From NCBI RefSeq assembly GCF_013033515.1, contig NZ_WQEG01000002.1, positions 372,001 through 436,000 of the forward strand: 64,000 bases of DNA, read 5' to 3'. Shown in pieces: positions 16,425 to 25,805 of the stretch (position 1 is its first letter; each line of letters begins with the position of its first letter). The notes beneath the pieces were generated by a model. It was not told where the DNA came from. It saw only the letters and a list, made by a program, of their open reading frames with translations, and did no database searches. The DNA comes from Ruegeria sp. HKCCA6707 (GTDB taxonomy: Bacteria; Pseudomonadota; Alphaproteobacteria; Rhodobacterales; Rhodobacteraceae). A program made the translations under genes and the position numbers.

Positions 16425-18758
16425 ATGACAGTCAAAGAAATCTTCGAGACCATGGATTACGGCCCTGCCCCCGAAAGCGCAGCTGAGGCGTTGGCGTGGC
16501 TTGTCGATCAAGGCGACAAATTCGGGCATTTTATCGATGGTGCCTTTACCAAGCCTGGGAAAGGCTTTGACAGCCGCAACCCGGCGACCGGCGAAGTGTT
16601 GGCCAAGCTGACACAGGCAAAACAGGGTGATGTGGATGCCGCCGTGGCCGCCGCGCGCAAGGCGCAGCCCAAGTGGGAGAAGCTGGGCGGCGCGGGCCGC
16701 GCGCGGTATCTCTATGCTATCGCGCGGCTGTTGCAGAAACACTCGCGCCTGTTTGCAGTGCTGGAAAGCCTCGACAACGGCAAGCCGATCCGCGAGTCCC
16801 GCGATATCGACATCCCTCTGGCGCAGCGGCATTTCTACTACCACGCAGGCATGGCGCAGTTGATGGAAAGCGAGTTGCCCGACGCGCTAGCCCTGGGCGT
16901 GTGCGGTCAGATTATCCCGTGGAACTTCCCGCTGCTGATGCTGGCCTGGAAGATCGCACCCGCGCTGGCGATGGGCAACACGGTGGTGCTAAAACCGGCC
17001 GAATATACCTCGCTGACTGCGTTGCTGTTTGCTGATATCTGCGCACAAGCCGGGTTGCCAAAAGGTGTGGTCAACATCGTCACTGGCGATGGCGCGGTGG
17101 GTGAGATGATCGTGGCCGCAGATTTGGACAAGATCGCCTTTACCGGCTCGACCACCGTGGGGCGGCGCATCCGCGAAGCGACTGCCGGGTCAGGCAAGGA
17201 ACTGACCTTAGAGCTGGGCGGCAAATCCGCCTATATCGTCTTTGACGACGCCGATATCGATTCAGCCATCGAAGGGCTGGTTGATGCGATCTGGTTTAAT
17301 CAGGGGCAGGTCTGCTGCGCGGGCTCGCGCCTGCTGGTGCAGGAAGGCATTGCCGACCGGTTCCATACCAAGCTGCGCGCCCGGATGGACGGTTTGCGCA
17401 TCGGTGATCCGCTGGACAAATGCATCGACGTGGGCGCGGTGGTGGACCCGGTGCAGTTGCAGACCATCAAGCGCATGGTCGACAGCAACACCGCAGGGCA
17501 TGTTTATCAGGCGGCTTGCGCACTGCCCGAAAACGGGTGCTATTACCCGCCGACGCTGATCTCGGGGCTGGAGACGTCAGACCCTCTGATGCAGGAAGAG
17601 ATTTTTGGCCCGGTGCTTGTCTCGTCCACCTTCCGCACGCCGACTGAGGCGGTGGAACTGGCCAACAACACCCGCTATGGGCTGGCGGCAACGGTCTGGA
17701 CCGAGAATGTGAACCTGGCGCTGGATATCGCACCCAAGCTGGTTGCAGGCGTCGTTTGGGTGAACGCCACCAACCTGTTCGACGCGGCCGCAGGCTTTGG
17801 TGGCGTGCGCGAAAGCGGCTTTGGCCGGGAAGGCGGTTGGGAAGGTCTGGCGGCCTATACCAAGCCAAAGGGCAAAGCCAAGCCGCTGGCCAAGATCGAG
17901 CCGGCCACCGGCGAAGGCACCCCCGTCGATCCGATTGACCGCACCGCCAAGATGTATGTCGGCGGCAAACAGGCGCGGCCCGATAGCGGGTATTCGAAAC
18001 CGGTGTGGGGGAAATCAGGCCTGCTGGGTCATGTTGGGTTGGCCAACCGCAAGGACGTGCGTAACGCGGTTGAAGCCGCTGACGGTGCGAAGGGCTGGTC
18101 CAAGACCACTGGCCATCTGCGCGCGCAGATCCTGTATTACATTGGCGAGAACCTCTCGGCCCGCGCGGGTGAATTCGCCACCCGTATCGACGCGATGACC
18201 GGCAAGAAGGACGGTGCGGCAGAGGTTGAGGCGTCAATTCAACGCCTGTTCACCGCGGCCGCCTGGGCCGACAAATATGACGGTCAGGTGCATGGCGTTC
18301 CGATCCGTGGCGTGGCGATTGCCATGAAAGAGCCTGTTGGCGTGATCGGCGCGCTCTGCGCGGATGAGGCCCCTTTGCTGGGTCTGGTCTCGGTCATGGC
18401 GCCGGCGATTGCGATGGGCAACCGGGTGGTGCTGGCAACGTCCGAACCCTATCCTCTGGCCGCGACGGATTTCTATCAGGTGCTGGAAACCTCGGACGTG
18501 CCCGCTGGTGTCGTCAACATCCTTACTGGCAGCCATGCAGAGCTCGCGAAACCTCTGGCCTCGCATTTGAACGTCGACGCGGTTTGGTCATTCTCTTCGA
18601 CAGATCTGTCGAAAGAGATTGAAGCAGTCTCTGCCGGGAACCTGAAGCGAACCTGGGTCAATAACGCGACGGCATTTGACTGGAGCGTGGACCATTCGCG
18701 CCGCTTCCTTCAGGCTGCCACAGAGGTGAAAAACATCTGGGTGCCCTACGGCGAGTAG
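16425..18758 (+). CDS. ALDH16-type aldehyde dehydrogenase with C-terminal pseudo-ALDH domain
   Basis: 777 residues. Residues about 30-480 are a full aldehyde dehydrogenase: PWNFPLLMLAWKIAPALAMG, LTLELGGKSAYIVF with its catalytic Glu, and the catalytic Cys in GQVCCAGSR. Residues about 505-777 are a second ALDH-like domain (KMYVGGKQARPDSGYSK, IGALCADEAPLLGLVSVMAPA) without Glu and Cys motifs, hence probably structural. This two-domain plan is ALDH16, for which a Loktanella structure is known. AGGAAAG precedes the ATG. Adjacent deoC suggests acetaldehyde from deoxyribose as substrate; this is inference. Confidence 0.9.
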   Translation: MTVKEIFETMDYGPAPESAAEALAWLVDQGDKFGHFIDGAFTKPGKGFDSRNPATGEVLAKLTQAKQGDVDAAVAAARKAQPKWEKLGGAGRARYLYAIARLLQKHSRLFAVLESLDNGKPIRESRDIDIPLAQRHFYYHAGMAQLMESELPDALALGVCGQIIPWNFPLLMLAWKIAPALAMGNTVVLKPAEYTSLTALLFADICAQAGLPKGVVNIVTGDGAVGEMIVAADLDKIAFTGSTTVGRRIREATAGSGKELTLELGGKSAYIVFDDADIDSAIEGLVDAIWFNQGQVCCAGSRLLVQEGIADRFHTKLRARMDGLRIGDPLDKCIDVGAVVDPVQLQTIKRMVDSNTAGHVYQAACALPENGCYYPPTLISGLETSDPLMQEEIFGPVLVSSTFRTPTEAVELANNTRYGLAATVWTENVNLALDIAPKLVAGVVWVNATNLFDAAAGFGGVRESGFGREGGWEGLAAYTKPKGKAKPLAKIEPATGEGTPVDPIDRTAKMYVGGKQARPDSGYSKPVWGKSGLLGHVGLANRKDVRNAVEAADGAKGWSKTTGHLRAQILYYIGENLSARAGEFATRIDAMTGKKDGAAEVEASIQRLFTAAAWADKYDGQVHGVPIRGVAIAMKEPVGVIGALCADEAPLLGLVSVMAPAIAMGNRVVLATSEPYPLAATDFYQVLETSDVPAGVVNILTGSHAELAKPLASHLNVDAVWSFSSTDLSKEIEAVSAGNLKRTWVNNATAFDWSVDHSRRFLQAATEVKNIWVPYGE

Positions 18759-18782
18759 GGCTCCCTTTTGAGGGGGGCCTAT

Positions 18783-19598
18783 ATGGATTTTTCAGGACAG
18801 ACCGTCATCGTCATCGGCGGCACCAGCGGTATCAATCGGGGGATCGCCGAGGCATTCGCAGCCGCAGGAGCCAAGCTCGCGGTGGCCAGCCGATCTCAGG
18901 ACAAGGTGGACGATACGGTCGCGGCCCTGAAAGCGGCGGGCGCAGCCGAGGCCATCGGTGCCAGCTTTGATGTCCGCGATGCTCAGGCTGTAGCGGATGG
19001 GTTGGAACAGTTCCACGACGCGCTGGGCGACTTCGATGTGCTTGTTTCGGGCGCGGCCGGCAACTTTCCGGCGCTGACGGCTGAGATGTCGGTCAATGCG
19101 TTCAAAACGGTCGTGGATATTGATCTGATCGGTACGGTCCATGTGATGAAAGGAGCCTATCCATTTCTCAAACGTCCCGGTGCAAGCATGATCAACATCT
19201 CGGCCCCGCAAGCCTACCTGCCCTATGAGGGGCAAGCCCATGTCTGTGCCGCCAAGGCAGGCGTCGATCAGATCACGCGCACATTGTCGATGGAATGGGG
19301 GATCGAGGGTATTCGTGTGAACTCGGTCGTCCCGGGCTTTATCGAGGGCACCGAGGGTGCAAAACGCCTGAGCCCGTCGGAAGATGCGCATGAAGAAATT
19401 CGCAAAGACATTCCGCTGGGCCGTTGGGGGCAACCGCAGGATGTTGCCAACGCCTGCCTGTTCCTCAGCTCGGATCTCGCCAGCTATATCAGCGGCACTG
19501 TTCTGGCAGTGGATGGTGCTTTGTATCAGCGCGGTTCTGGCCGGTTCGGACAAATGATGGGCGAAATGCTGCGTATGAAAGGAAAAGCGCAGTCATAA
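18783..19598 (+). CDS. short-chain dehydrogenase/reductase, probably 2,4-dienoyl-CoA-reductase-like
   Basis: 271 residues from the ATG at 18783, behind a GAGGGGGG site. NAD(P)-binding motif VIGGTSGINRGIAEAF (residues 11-26), GAAGNFPALTAEMS, and a C-terminal VPGFIEGTEGAKRLSP match the SDR subfamily that includes peroxisomal-type 2,4-dienoyl-CoA reductases. The usual YxxxK appears altered: the expected region reads QAYLPYEGQAHVCAAKAGVD, so the Tyr/Lys spacing is atypical, as in dienoyl reductases. It follows ALDH16 by 24 bases and may share its transcript. Substrate unknown. Confidence 0.85.
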   Translation: MDFSGQTVIVIGGTSGINRGIAEAFAAAGAKLAVASRSQDKVDDTVAALKAAGAAEAIGASFDVRDAQAVADGLEQFHDALGDFDVLVSGAAGNFPALTAEMSVNAFKTVVDIDLIGTVHVMKGAYPFLKRPGASMINISAPQAYLPYEGQAHVCAAKAGVDQITRTLSMEWGIEGIRVNSVVPGFIEGTEGAKRLSPSEDAHEEIRKDIPLGRWGQPQDVANACLFLSSDLASYISGTVLAVDGALYQRGSGRFGQMMGEMLRMKGKAQS

Positions 19599-19608
19599 TA
19601 ACTTGCAG

Positions 19609-19624
19609 TGTGAACTTGTTCACA
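19609..19624. promoter_or_regulatory. CRP-type palindrome, upstream copy
   Basis: TGTGAACTTGTTCACA matches TGTGA-N6-TCACA exactly, and the arms extend to 7 bp. It lies 58 bases before the start of the cyclic-nucleotide-domain gene and 10 bases after the SDR stop codon. The two-base loop makes it a poor RNA hairpin and a better DNA operator. Confidence 0.55.
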
Positions 19625-19667
19625 TACAGCGACATGCGGTTCCCTCAGCTTTTCGCGCATTGATTTG

Positions 19668-19683
19668 TGTGAGGGGGCTCACA
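19668..19683. promoter_or_regulatory. CRP-type palindrome overlapping Shine-Dalgarno and start codon
   Basis: TGTGAGGGGGCTCACA also matches TGTGA-N6-TCACA exactly. Its centre is 59 bases from the first palindrome. It contains the GAGGGGG ribosome site and ends on the A of the ATG. As RNA it would form a 6-bp stem with a GGGG loop, hiding part of the ribosome site. It could be an operator, a translational switch or both. Confidence 0.5.
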
Positions 19684-20420
19684 TGCTTGGTTTACCAGTT
19701 GAATTGAATTGGCTGCTTCAGCTTGCCACAATTATCGGCGTAATCGGGGCCGGTCTTTATATCCTGAACTATTTCATCCTGCAGCTTGGGTTCATTCGTG
19801 GGTCGGGTGTGTTTTACCCGACACTGAACATTGCCGCCGCAAGCTGCGTGCTGATCAGCATGTTTGAAAACTTCAATCTGGCTGGAACAATCATTCAACT
19901 GGCCTATATCTCGATATCGGTCATGGGGCTGTTGCGCAGCTATATCGCGCGGCATCTGGTGCGCTTTTCGGAAGACGAGAAGCAGTTCATCTTGCATTAT
20001 CTGGACACGCTAAAACCGCACCAGGCGCGTAAACTGCTTAACACCGCCGAGATCAAAGACTATGCGCCCGGTACGACCCTGATCAGCGAAGGCAACACCA
20101 AGGATTTTCTGGGTTTCATCCTCAGCGGTCAGACGACCATCCTCAAGGATGGGCGGGTGATCAACCAATGCGGCCCGGATGAGATATTGGGAGAGCTGAC
20201 CTTTGGTCTGGGTCAACCCGCCACTGCAAGTGTGCTGGCCACTCACCCAACGCGGTGCCTTGTGTTTGATGGTGAACGCTTATGTCGCCTGCTGCGTCGC
20301 AACCGACACATGGATGACGCGCTAAAGGCCGCGCATTTCAAGAACACGCGGCAAAAGCTCCTGAGCAGCAACAATCACACTGTGAGGGCTCAGAAACGCC
20401 CTGCCGTTGTGGTGGCGTAG
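19683..20420 (+). CDS. membrane protein with three helices and a cyclic-nucleotide-binding-like domain
   Basis: 245 residues from the ATG at 19683 (GAGGGG upstream; a TTG six codons earlier is possible). Three hydrophobic helices (about 8-85) resemble the CBU_0592 membrane domain. A CRP-type beta-barrel domain (about 110-215) shows YAPGTTLISEGNTKDFLGFI and ILGELTFGLGQPATASV. The phosphate-binding Arg expected after GQ is replaced by Ala, so cNMP binding is doubtful. There is no helix-turn-helix. The layout superficially recalls Popeye proteins. Function unknown; possibly a membrane sensor. Confidence 0.8.
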   Translation: MLGLPVELNWLLQLATIIGVIGAGLYILNYFILQLGFIRGSGVFYPTLNIAAASCVLISMFENFNLAGTIIQLAYISISVMGLLRSYIARHLVRFSEDEKQFILHYLDTLKPHQARKLLNTAEIKDYAPGTTLISEGNTKDFLGFILSGQTTILKDGRVINQCGPDEILGELTFGLGQPATASVLATHPTRCLVFDGERLCRLLRRNRHMDDALKAAHFKNTRQKLLSSNNHTVRAQKRPAVVVA

Positions 20421-20426
20421 ACGGGA

Positions 20427-21731
20427 TCAGCCGTCCAAGCCGACCGGCTTGCCAACGATGGTAAAGTGCAGGCCTTCGGGATCCAAAAGCTCGGACGCGA
20501 CACGGTTCACATCCTCAAGCGTCACGCCGTTCACCTTGTCATTGCGGGTCGCGATATAGTCAATGGGCAGGTCGTCCATCTGCATCCCCACCATGATCCC
20601 GGCAATCTGACCGTTACCATCAAACCGCAGCGGATAAGCACCGGTCAGATAAGTCTTGGCATCATCAAGCTCTTTCTGCGTCACACCCTCAGAGGCCGCG
20701 CGCGCCCATTCCTGGCGGATCACTTCGATGGCTTCGGCAATACGGTCATTGGCGGAGGACACAGATCCCAGGTAGACCGAGGCCAGATCTTTGGGCACCA
20801 GATAGGTGCCGATCCCATAGGTCAGGCCCCGTTTTTCGCGAACCTCATGCATCAAACGGCTTTCAAAGCCACCGCCACCCAAGATGTGGTTCAGGACAAA
20901 GGCCGCAAAGAAATCCGGATCATCCCGGTCAATGCCTTTTTGACCGAACAGGGCAACAGATTGCGGCGTATCGAAATCGACAACACTGATCCCGCCTTCA
21001 ATGGTGACTTCCGCGCGTTCGGGAAGCGGTTTCCCGGTTTCGGGGAAGTCCGCCAAAAGCGTATCCAGCAAGACACCCAGTTCTTCGGCGGTAATATCGC
21101 CCACGGCCCCGACATAAAGCCGATCCTTGGCGAACACGTTCTCATAAGCTTCGACGATATCATCGCGCGTCAGGGCCGACACCGTTTCCAGCGTGCCCTT
21201 GCCTTCGGTCCCGTAAGGGTGATCGCCATAGGCCATTTCCGCAAAGCTCTGCCCTGCGATATCATTCGGATCGGTCATATCCGAGCGCAGCCCGGACAGC
21301 ACCTGCGCCCGCACCCGTTCGATGGCCCCTTGATCAAAGCGTGGCTCGTGCAGTGTCGTGCGTAGCAGATCGACAACCTCATCGCGGTTTTCGGTCAGGA
21401 ACTGAGCCGAAATGGATAGGCTGTCATCACTGGCGCGATAGCTGAAAGAGGCGGCCAGGAACTCCAGCACGCGCGCATAGCTGCGCGCATCCAAATCGCC
21501 CGACCCTTCTTCGATCAGACCGCTCATCAGATTAACGGCACCGCGCTTTTCGGGATCATCCAGCGAGGTACCGCCGCGAAACCGTATCTCAAGCGCGGTG
21601 AAGGGGATCGAGTGATCTTCGACCAGCCAAGCGGTGATCCCACCGGGTGATGTCACCTCTTCAATCTCGATATCGGCCCAAGCGGGCAGAGCAACCACAA
21701 AGGCGATCAGTGTCGCAACCAAGCGTTTCAT
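20427..21731 (-). CDS. M16 family peptidase-like protein, inactive partner
   Basis: 434 residues with a Sec signal peptide (MKRLVATLIAFVVALPAWA). It has the M16 fold but lacks HxxEH: the equivalent region reads GAVNLMSGLIEEGS. The C-terminal half keeps the R/Y pair region REKRGLTYGIGTYL. In such two-gene systems one subunit carries zinc and the other completes the chamber. It overlaps the active subunit gene by 4 bases, which supports a heterodimer. Envelope location is likely from the signal peptide. Confidence 0.9.
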   Translation of the reverse strand: MKRLVATLIAFVVALPAWADIEIEEVTSPGGITAWLVEDHSIPFTALEIRFRGGTSLDDPEKRGAVNLMSGLIEEGSGDLDARSYARVLEFLAASFSYRASDDSLSISAQFLTENRDEVVDLLRTTLHEPRFDQGAIERVRAQVLSGLRSDMTDPNDIAGQSFAEMAYGDHPYGTEGKGTLETVSALTRDDIVEAYENVFAKDRLYVGAVGDITAEELGVLLDTLLADFPETGKPLPERAEVTIEGGISVVDFDTPQSVALFGQKGIDRDDPDFFAAFVLNHILGGGGFESRLMHEVREKRGLTYGIGTYLVPKDLASVYLGSVSSANDRIAEAIEVIRQEWARAASEGVTQKELDDAKTYLTGAYPLRFDGNGQIAGIMVGMQMDDLPIDYIATRNDKVNGVTLEDVNRVASELLDPEGLHFTIVGKPVGLDG

Positions 21732-23068
21732 TGGGTCACCTCATCGTCTTTCATCAGCCAGCCAGTTACCGAGCTTTCGCGTTGCAACACCTCACGCGCG
21801 GCGGCGATGATTTCGTCACCCGTCACCGCTTGCAGGATGTCGGGCCAGGCCTGCACATCTTCGACGGTCAAACCGCTTGTCAAAGCCCGGCCATAACGGT
21901 TGCCGATCCCGTCCACATTGTCGCGCGCATAGACCTGCGACGCGCGCAGCTGCATCTTGATCCGGTTCAGATCTTCTTCGTTGACGCCCTCGGCGATGAA
22001 ATCCGCCACAGCTTGATCCATGGCATCTTCGGCTTCTTGCAGCGAGACACCTTCGGCGGGCACAACCAGCAGATCAAAGGTCGTGTCATCCAGCGACACA
22101 CCGCGATAAAAAGCCCCGGCATAGACCACGATCTGCTGATCCAACTGCAGCTTTTCGTTCAAGTAGGACGTGGTGCTGCCCCCCAGCAACTCTGCCAGCA
22201 TGAACAGGGCTGCGGCTTTTTCCTGCTCCCCCGGATCACGCTCGGGCGCCAGATAGCTGCGCTGAACATATGGCTGGGCGACGCGCGGGTCCTTGAAGGT
22301 CAGGCGACGTTCAACCGTTTGGGGCGGTTCCTGTGACCGGATGCGTTCCGGCAGGTCCGGATTGGCCGGGATCACGCCATAGTATTTATCGGCCAGTTCG
22401 CGCACCTCGTCTGGATCGACATCACCGGTCACAACCAAAATCGCGTTATTGGGCGAGTAGTGGATCTCGTAGAAGGACAGCGCGTCCTCCATATCCAGTG
22501 TTTCCATCTCGTGCCGCCAGCCGATGATGGGCACACCATAGCGATGGTTGAGATACTGCGCCGCGTTCATCTGTTCACCAAACAAGGCGCGCGGGTTGTT
22601 TTCGGTGCGCTGGTTACGCTCTTCCAGGATGACGTCCCGTTCGGTTCGGATATCTTCTTCGCTCAACCGGATATTGCGCATCCGGTCAGCTTCCATCCGC
22701 ATCATCAGTTCAAGCCGGTCGGCGGCCACGCGCTGAAAATATGCGGTGTAGTCATACGAGGTAAAAGCGTTGTCATTCCCACCATTGGCCGCAACCGTGG
22801 CCGAAAACTCACCCGGAGCCAACGTGTCGGTGCCTTTGAACAGCAGATGTTCCAGGAAATGTGCAACGCCCGAAGACCCAATGGGCTCGTCCGCAGAGCC
22901 CGCGCGATACCAGACCATATGCTGCACAACAGGGGCGCGATGATCTTCGACCACCACCACATCCATACCATTGTCCAAGGTGAACGTGGTGACAGCCTCT
23001 TGCCCCTCATCGGCCAGAACCGGGGTCGCAGCCAACAAGGCGGCAGACAGTGCCAGAGCCCGAACCAT
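21728..23068 (-). CDS. M16 family zinc metallopeptidase, active subunit
   Basis: 446 residues with a signal peptide (MVRALALSAALLAATPVLA). The inverted zinc motif HFLEH is present in SGVAHFLEHLLFKGT, with the downstream Glu in the ERDVILEERNQRTENNP region. It pairs with the overlapping inactive homologue. This two-gene block beside a DUF3035 lipoprotein and lspA is a common arrangement in Rhodobacteraceae. Likely a periplasmic peptide-degrading chamber; the substrate is unknown. Confidence 0.93.
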   Translation of the reverse strand: MVRALALSAALLAATPVLADEGQEAVTTFTLDNGMDVVVVEDHRAPVVQHMVWYRAGSADEPIGSSGVAHFLEHLLFKGTDTLAPGEFSATVAANGGNDNAFTSYDYTAYFQRVAADRLELMMRMEADRMRNIRLSEEDIRTERDVILEERNQRTENNPRALFGEQMNAAQYLNHRYGVPIIGWRHEMETLDMEDALSFYEIHYSPNNAILVVTGDVDPDEVRELADKYYGVIPANPDLPERIRSQEPPQTVERRLTFKDPRVAQPYVQRSYLAPERDPGEQEKAAALFMLAELLGGSTTSYLNEKLQLDQQIVVYAGAFYRGVSLDDTTFDLLVVPAEGVSLQEAEDAMDQAVADFIAEGVNEEDLNRIKMQLRASQVYARDNVDGIGNRYGRALTSGLTVEDVQAWPDILQAVTGDEIIAAAREVLQRESSVTGWLMKDDEVTQ

Positions 23069-23154
23069 AGGGCATCCTCCGTTTTATTTGCTGGTACTCA
23101 AATTACGGTGGAGCCGGGTTTGTTCAAGAGCGATGACGGAAAGTTAAGGAGATT

Positions 23155-23667
23155 TCATTCCGGCGGAGAAGAGGGTGTCTCGACCCCCTGCGCGCGCAAG
23201 GCGCTAGTTTGCGCTTGCGGGTCGATGGCCTGACGGTCATAGATTTCGGCATAGCGATCGACCGGGAACAGGCGCCAGCGTGACCAGAACCCGCGACGTT
23301 TCAGGTATTCTGCATCCTCCGCTGCAACCACCTCTCGGGTATTGGCGGGAACGCCATATCGGCTGGAGGCCGTTACAAGCGCCGCATCGGAAGACGGTAT
23401 AGCAGTGTTCGGGTTAAGCGCATTGGGGTTTCCGCCCAATGCTGCAACGGCCTCGGCTTTGGGGTTGGGATCCGTCAAATTCGTACCGCCCGGTGTCGGG
23501 GCAGGAAGAAAGGCGTAATCCTGCGGCTGTGTCAACGGTTGGACGGGGAGCACCGAGAATTCGTCTGGGCCCGGCCCCGGAGGTTGCAAGGCGCGCAGGC
23601 TTTGTTCACCGCAACCCGCAACTGCGACGGCAAGTGTCAAAGCAATTATCGCGCGCGGTATCCGCAT
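23155..23667 (-). CDS. DUF3035 lipoprotein
   Basis: 170 residues from the ATG at 23667, with GGAG 7 bases upstream; a longer frame to 23721 would hide the signal peptide. The lipobox is AVAGC (Cys about 22). The mature part is proline-rich and contains the DUF3035 segment PDEFSVLPVQPLTQPQDYAF, ending in a region with repeated small residues. It lies between lspA and the M16 genes, so its own maturation enzyme is encoded next door. Function unknown. Confidence 0.85.
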   Translation of the reverse strand: MRIPRAIIALTLAVAVAGCGEQSLRALQPPGPGPDEFSVLPVQPLTQPQDYAFLPAPTPGGTNLTDPNPKAEAVAALGGNPNALNPNTAIPSSDAALVTASSRYGVPANTREVVAAEDAEYLKRRGFWSRWRLFPVDRYAEIYDRQAIDPQAQTSALRAQGVETPSSPPE

Positions 23668-23717
23668 CGTTGTCTCCAGCCAGTTCCCGGGGTTTCTATC
23701 GCATATCCATTCGCGCG

Positions 23718-24194
23718 TCACGAGGCCTTTTTGCCATCAAACAGCACAAGCCCGATCGCGCCTGCAAATATGAACACATCCGCCAGATTGAAAACATAAG
23801 GATTTTCGATCCCACAACAGGACATGTTCAAAAAATCGAGAACATAGCCATAGAGCACCCGGTCCACCACATTTCCCAGCGCGCCTCCGATCAGCAAGCC
23901 GCCGCACAGCAACATGAACCTGGTCGGCACCACGCGCATCAACCAGATCAGCACCCCCACGCTGATGGCCAGTGAAACGCCAACCAGAATCCAGCGTGCG
24001 GCGTCCGAGTTTCCCTGAAACAGACCAAAGTTGATTCCGCGGTTCTCACCGTATCGGAACACCAGAAAAGGCGGGAAAACATCGATACCACCGGGCTTTT
24101 CCGCAACGCGCAGGACGTAGACGACCAGATATTTGCTGATCTGGTCGATCAGAAACGCGACCAGCGCCGCCCAGAGAAGAAGCCCGTGTCGCAT
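23718..24194 (-). CDS. lspA: lipoprotein signal peptidase (signal peptidase II)
   Basis: 158 residues with four membrane helices. Conserved boxes are [24 protein letters not shown], and the two catalytic Asp regions [19 protein letters not shown] and [17 protein letters not shown]. It removes the signal peptide from lipid-modified prolipoproteins, such as the adjacent DUF3035 protein. Its ATG overlaps the purH stop by one base. Confidence 0.96.
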   Translation of the reverse strand: MRHGLLLWAALVAFLIDQISKYLVVYVLRVAEKPGGIDVFPPFLVFRYGENRGINFGLFQGNSDAARWILVGVSLAISVGVLIWLMRVVPTRFMLLCGGLLIGGALGNVVDRVLYGYVLDFLNMSCCGIENPYVFNLADVFIFAGAIGLVLFDGKKAS

Positions 24195-25783
24195 CAGTGG
24201 CGGAAGTGGCGCATGCCGGTAAAGACCATGGCCAAGCCAGCCTCGTCTGCGGCGGCGATCACCTCGTCGTCACGCATCGAGCCACCGGGCTGGATAACGC
24301 AAGTGGCACCGGCCTGGGCGGCCTCGAGCAACCCATCAGGGAAGGGGAAGAACGCGTCCGAGGCAACGGCCGATCCGATGGTCAGCGGCTGCGGCAGGCC
24401 CAGCACATCGGCCATGCGCTCGGCCTTTTTGGCAGCAATAAGCGCCGAGTCGACCCGGCTCATCTGACCAGCGCCAACGCCAACCGTTGCTTCGTTCTTC
24501 ACATAGACAATCGCATTGGATTTCACGTGTTTCGCGACTTTCCAGGCGAACAGAAGATCGCGCATCTGCTCGGGTGTCGGCGCAACCTTGGTCACCACTT
24601 TCAAGTCGTCCAGATCGACAAAGCCGTTGTCCTTGTCTTGCACCAGCAAGCCTCCGGCAACCTGACGCACGGTTTTTCCCGCTGCCCGCACATCGGGCAA
24701 ACCTTCAGTTGTCAGCAAACGCAGGTTTTTTTTGGCGGCAAAGACCGCCTTGGCCTCATCACTTGCACCCGGGGCGATCACCACTTCGGTGAAGATGCCC
24801 GTGATCTCTTGCGCCGTTTCAGCGTCCAAGGGCCGGTTCAGAGCGATGATCCCGCCAAAGGCCGAGGTGCGGTCACAGTCGAACGCCGCTTTGTACGCTT
24901 CGGTCAGGGTCGCTCCGGTCGCGACACCGCAAGGGTTTGCATGTTTGATGATCGCACAGGCTGCACTGTCACGTGGGTCGAATTCGGCCACCAGCTCGAA
25001 CGCCGCGTCGGTGTCATTGATGTTGTTGTAACTCAGTTCCTTGCCTTGGTGCTGAACAGCGGTCGCAACACCAGGGCGATTGGTACCATCGGTATAAAAC
25101 GCCGCCGTTTGATGACTGTTTTCGCCATAGCGCAGGGTCTGTTTCAACTCACCCGCAAAGGCGCGGCGTTTTGGGGCCTCAAGCTGCAGCGCATCTGCCA
25201 TCCAGTTCGACACGGCACTGTCATAGGCAGCAGTGCGGGCATAGGCCTTTTGGGCCAGCCACTGACGGAATCCATAGGACGTCTTGCCATAGTTTTCTTC
25301 AAGCTGATCCAGCAGCGAAGAATAATCTTCGACATCCACAACCACGTTCACAAATGCATGGTTTTTTGAGGCGGCGCGGATCATGGCCGGACCACCGATG
25401 TCGATGTTCTCGATGCATTCGTCATATTCCGCACCTTTGGCGACGGTCGCCTCAAATGGATAGAGATTCACCACCAGCAGATCGATTGCACCGATGCCGT
25501 GTTCCTCCATCGCGGCGACATGGGTGTCATTGTCGCGCAAAGCCAACAGCCCGCCATGGACCATCGGGTGTAGCGTCTTGACCCGACCATCCATCATTTC
25601 GGGGAAACCAGTGATGTCGCTGACATCCTTCACCACAAGACCCGCTTCGCGCAGCGCCTTGGCCGTGCCACCGGTCGACAACAGTTCGACCCCGCGCTCG
25701 GCCAGCGCTTTGCCCAGCTCGATCAGCCCGGTCTTGTCGGATACGGAAAGCAACGCGCGGCGCACGGGGTGAAGGTCAGTCAT
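24194..25783 (-). CDS. purH: bifunctional AICAR transformylase/IMP cyclohydrolase
   Basis: 529 residues from the ATG at 25783, the usual length; the open frame runs upstream but without similarity. The N-terminal MGS-like cyclohydrolase domain shows [31 protein letters not shown] and the [10 protein letters not shown] motif. The AICARFT domain shows [39 protein letters not shown] and [11 protein letters not shown]. It performs the last two steps of IMP synthesis. AAAGGA lies about 11 bases upstream. Confidence 0.97.
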   Translation of the reverse strand: MTDLHPVRRALLSVSDKTGLIELGKALAERGVELLSTGGTAKALREAGLVVKDVSDITGFPEMMDGRVKTLHPMVHGGLLALRDNDTHVAAMEEHGIGAIDLLVVNLYPFEATVAKGAEYDECIENIDIGGPAMIRAASKNHAFVNVVVDVEDYSSLLDQLEENYGKTSYGFRQWLAQKAYARTAAYDSAVSNWMADALQLEAPKRRAFAGELKQTLRYGENSHQTAAFYTDGTNRPGVATAVQHQGKELSYNNINDTDAAFELVAEFDPRDSAACAIIKHANPCGVATGATLTEAYKAAFDCDRTSAFGGIIALNRPLDAETAQEITGIFTEVVIAPGASDEAKAVFAAKKNLRLLTTEGLPDVRAAGKTVRQVAGGLLVQDKDNGFVDLDDLKVVTKVAPTPEQMRDLLFAWKVAKHVKSNAIVYVKNEATVGVGAGQMSRVDSALIAAKKAERMADVLGLPQPLTIGSAVASDAFFPFPDGLLEAAQAGATCVIQPGGSMRDDEVIAAADEAGLAMVFTGMRHFRH

Positions 25784-25805
25784 GGGTCCAAAGGTCCTTT
25801 TGGCG

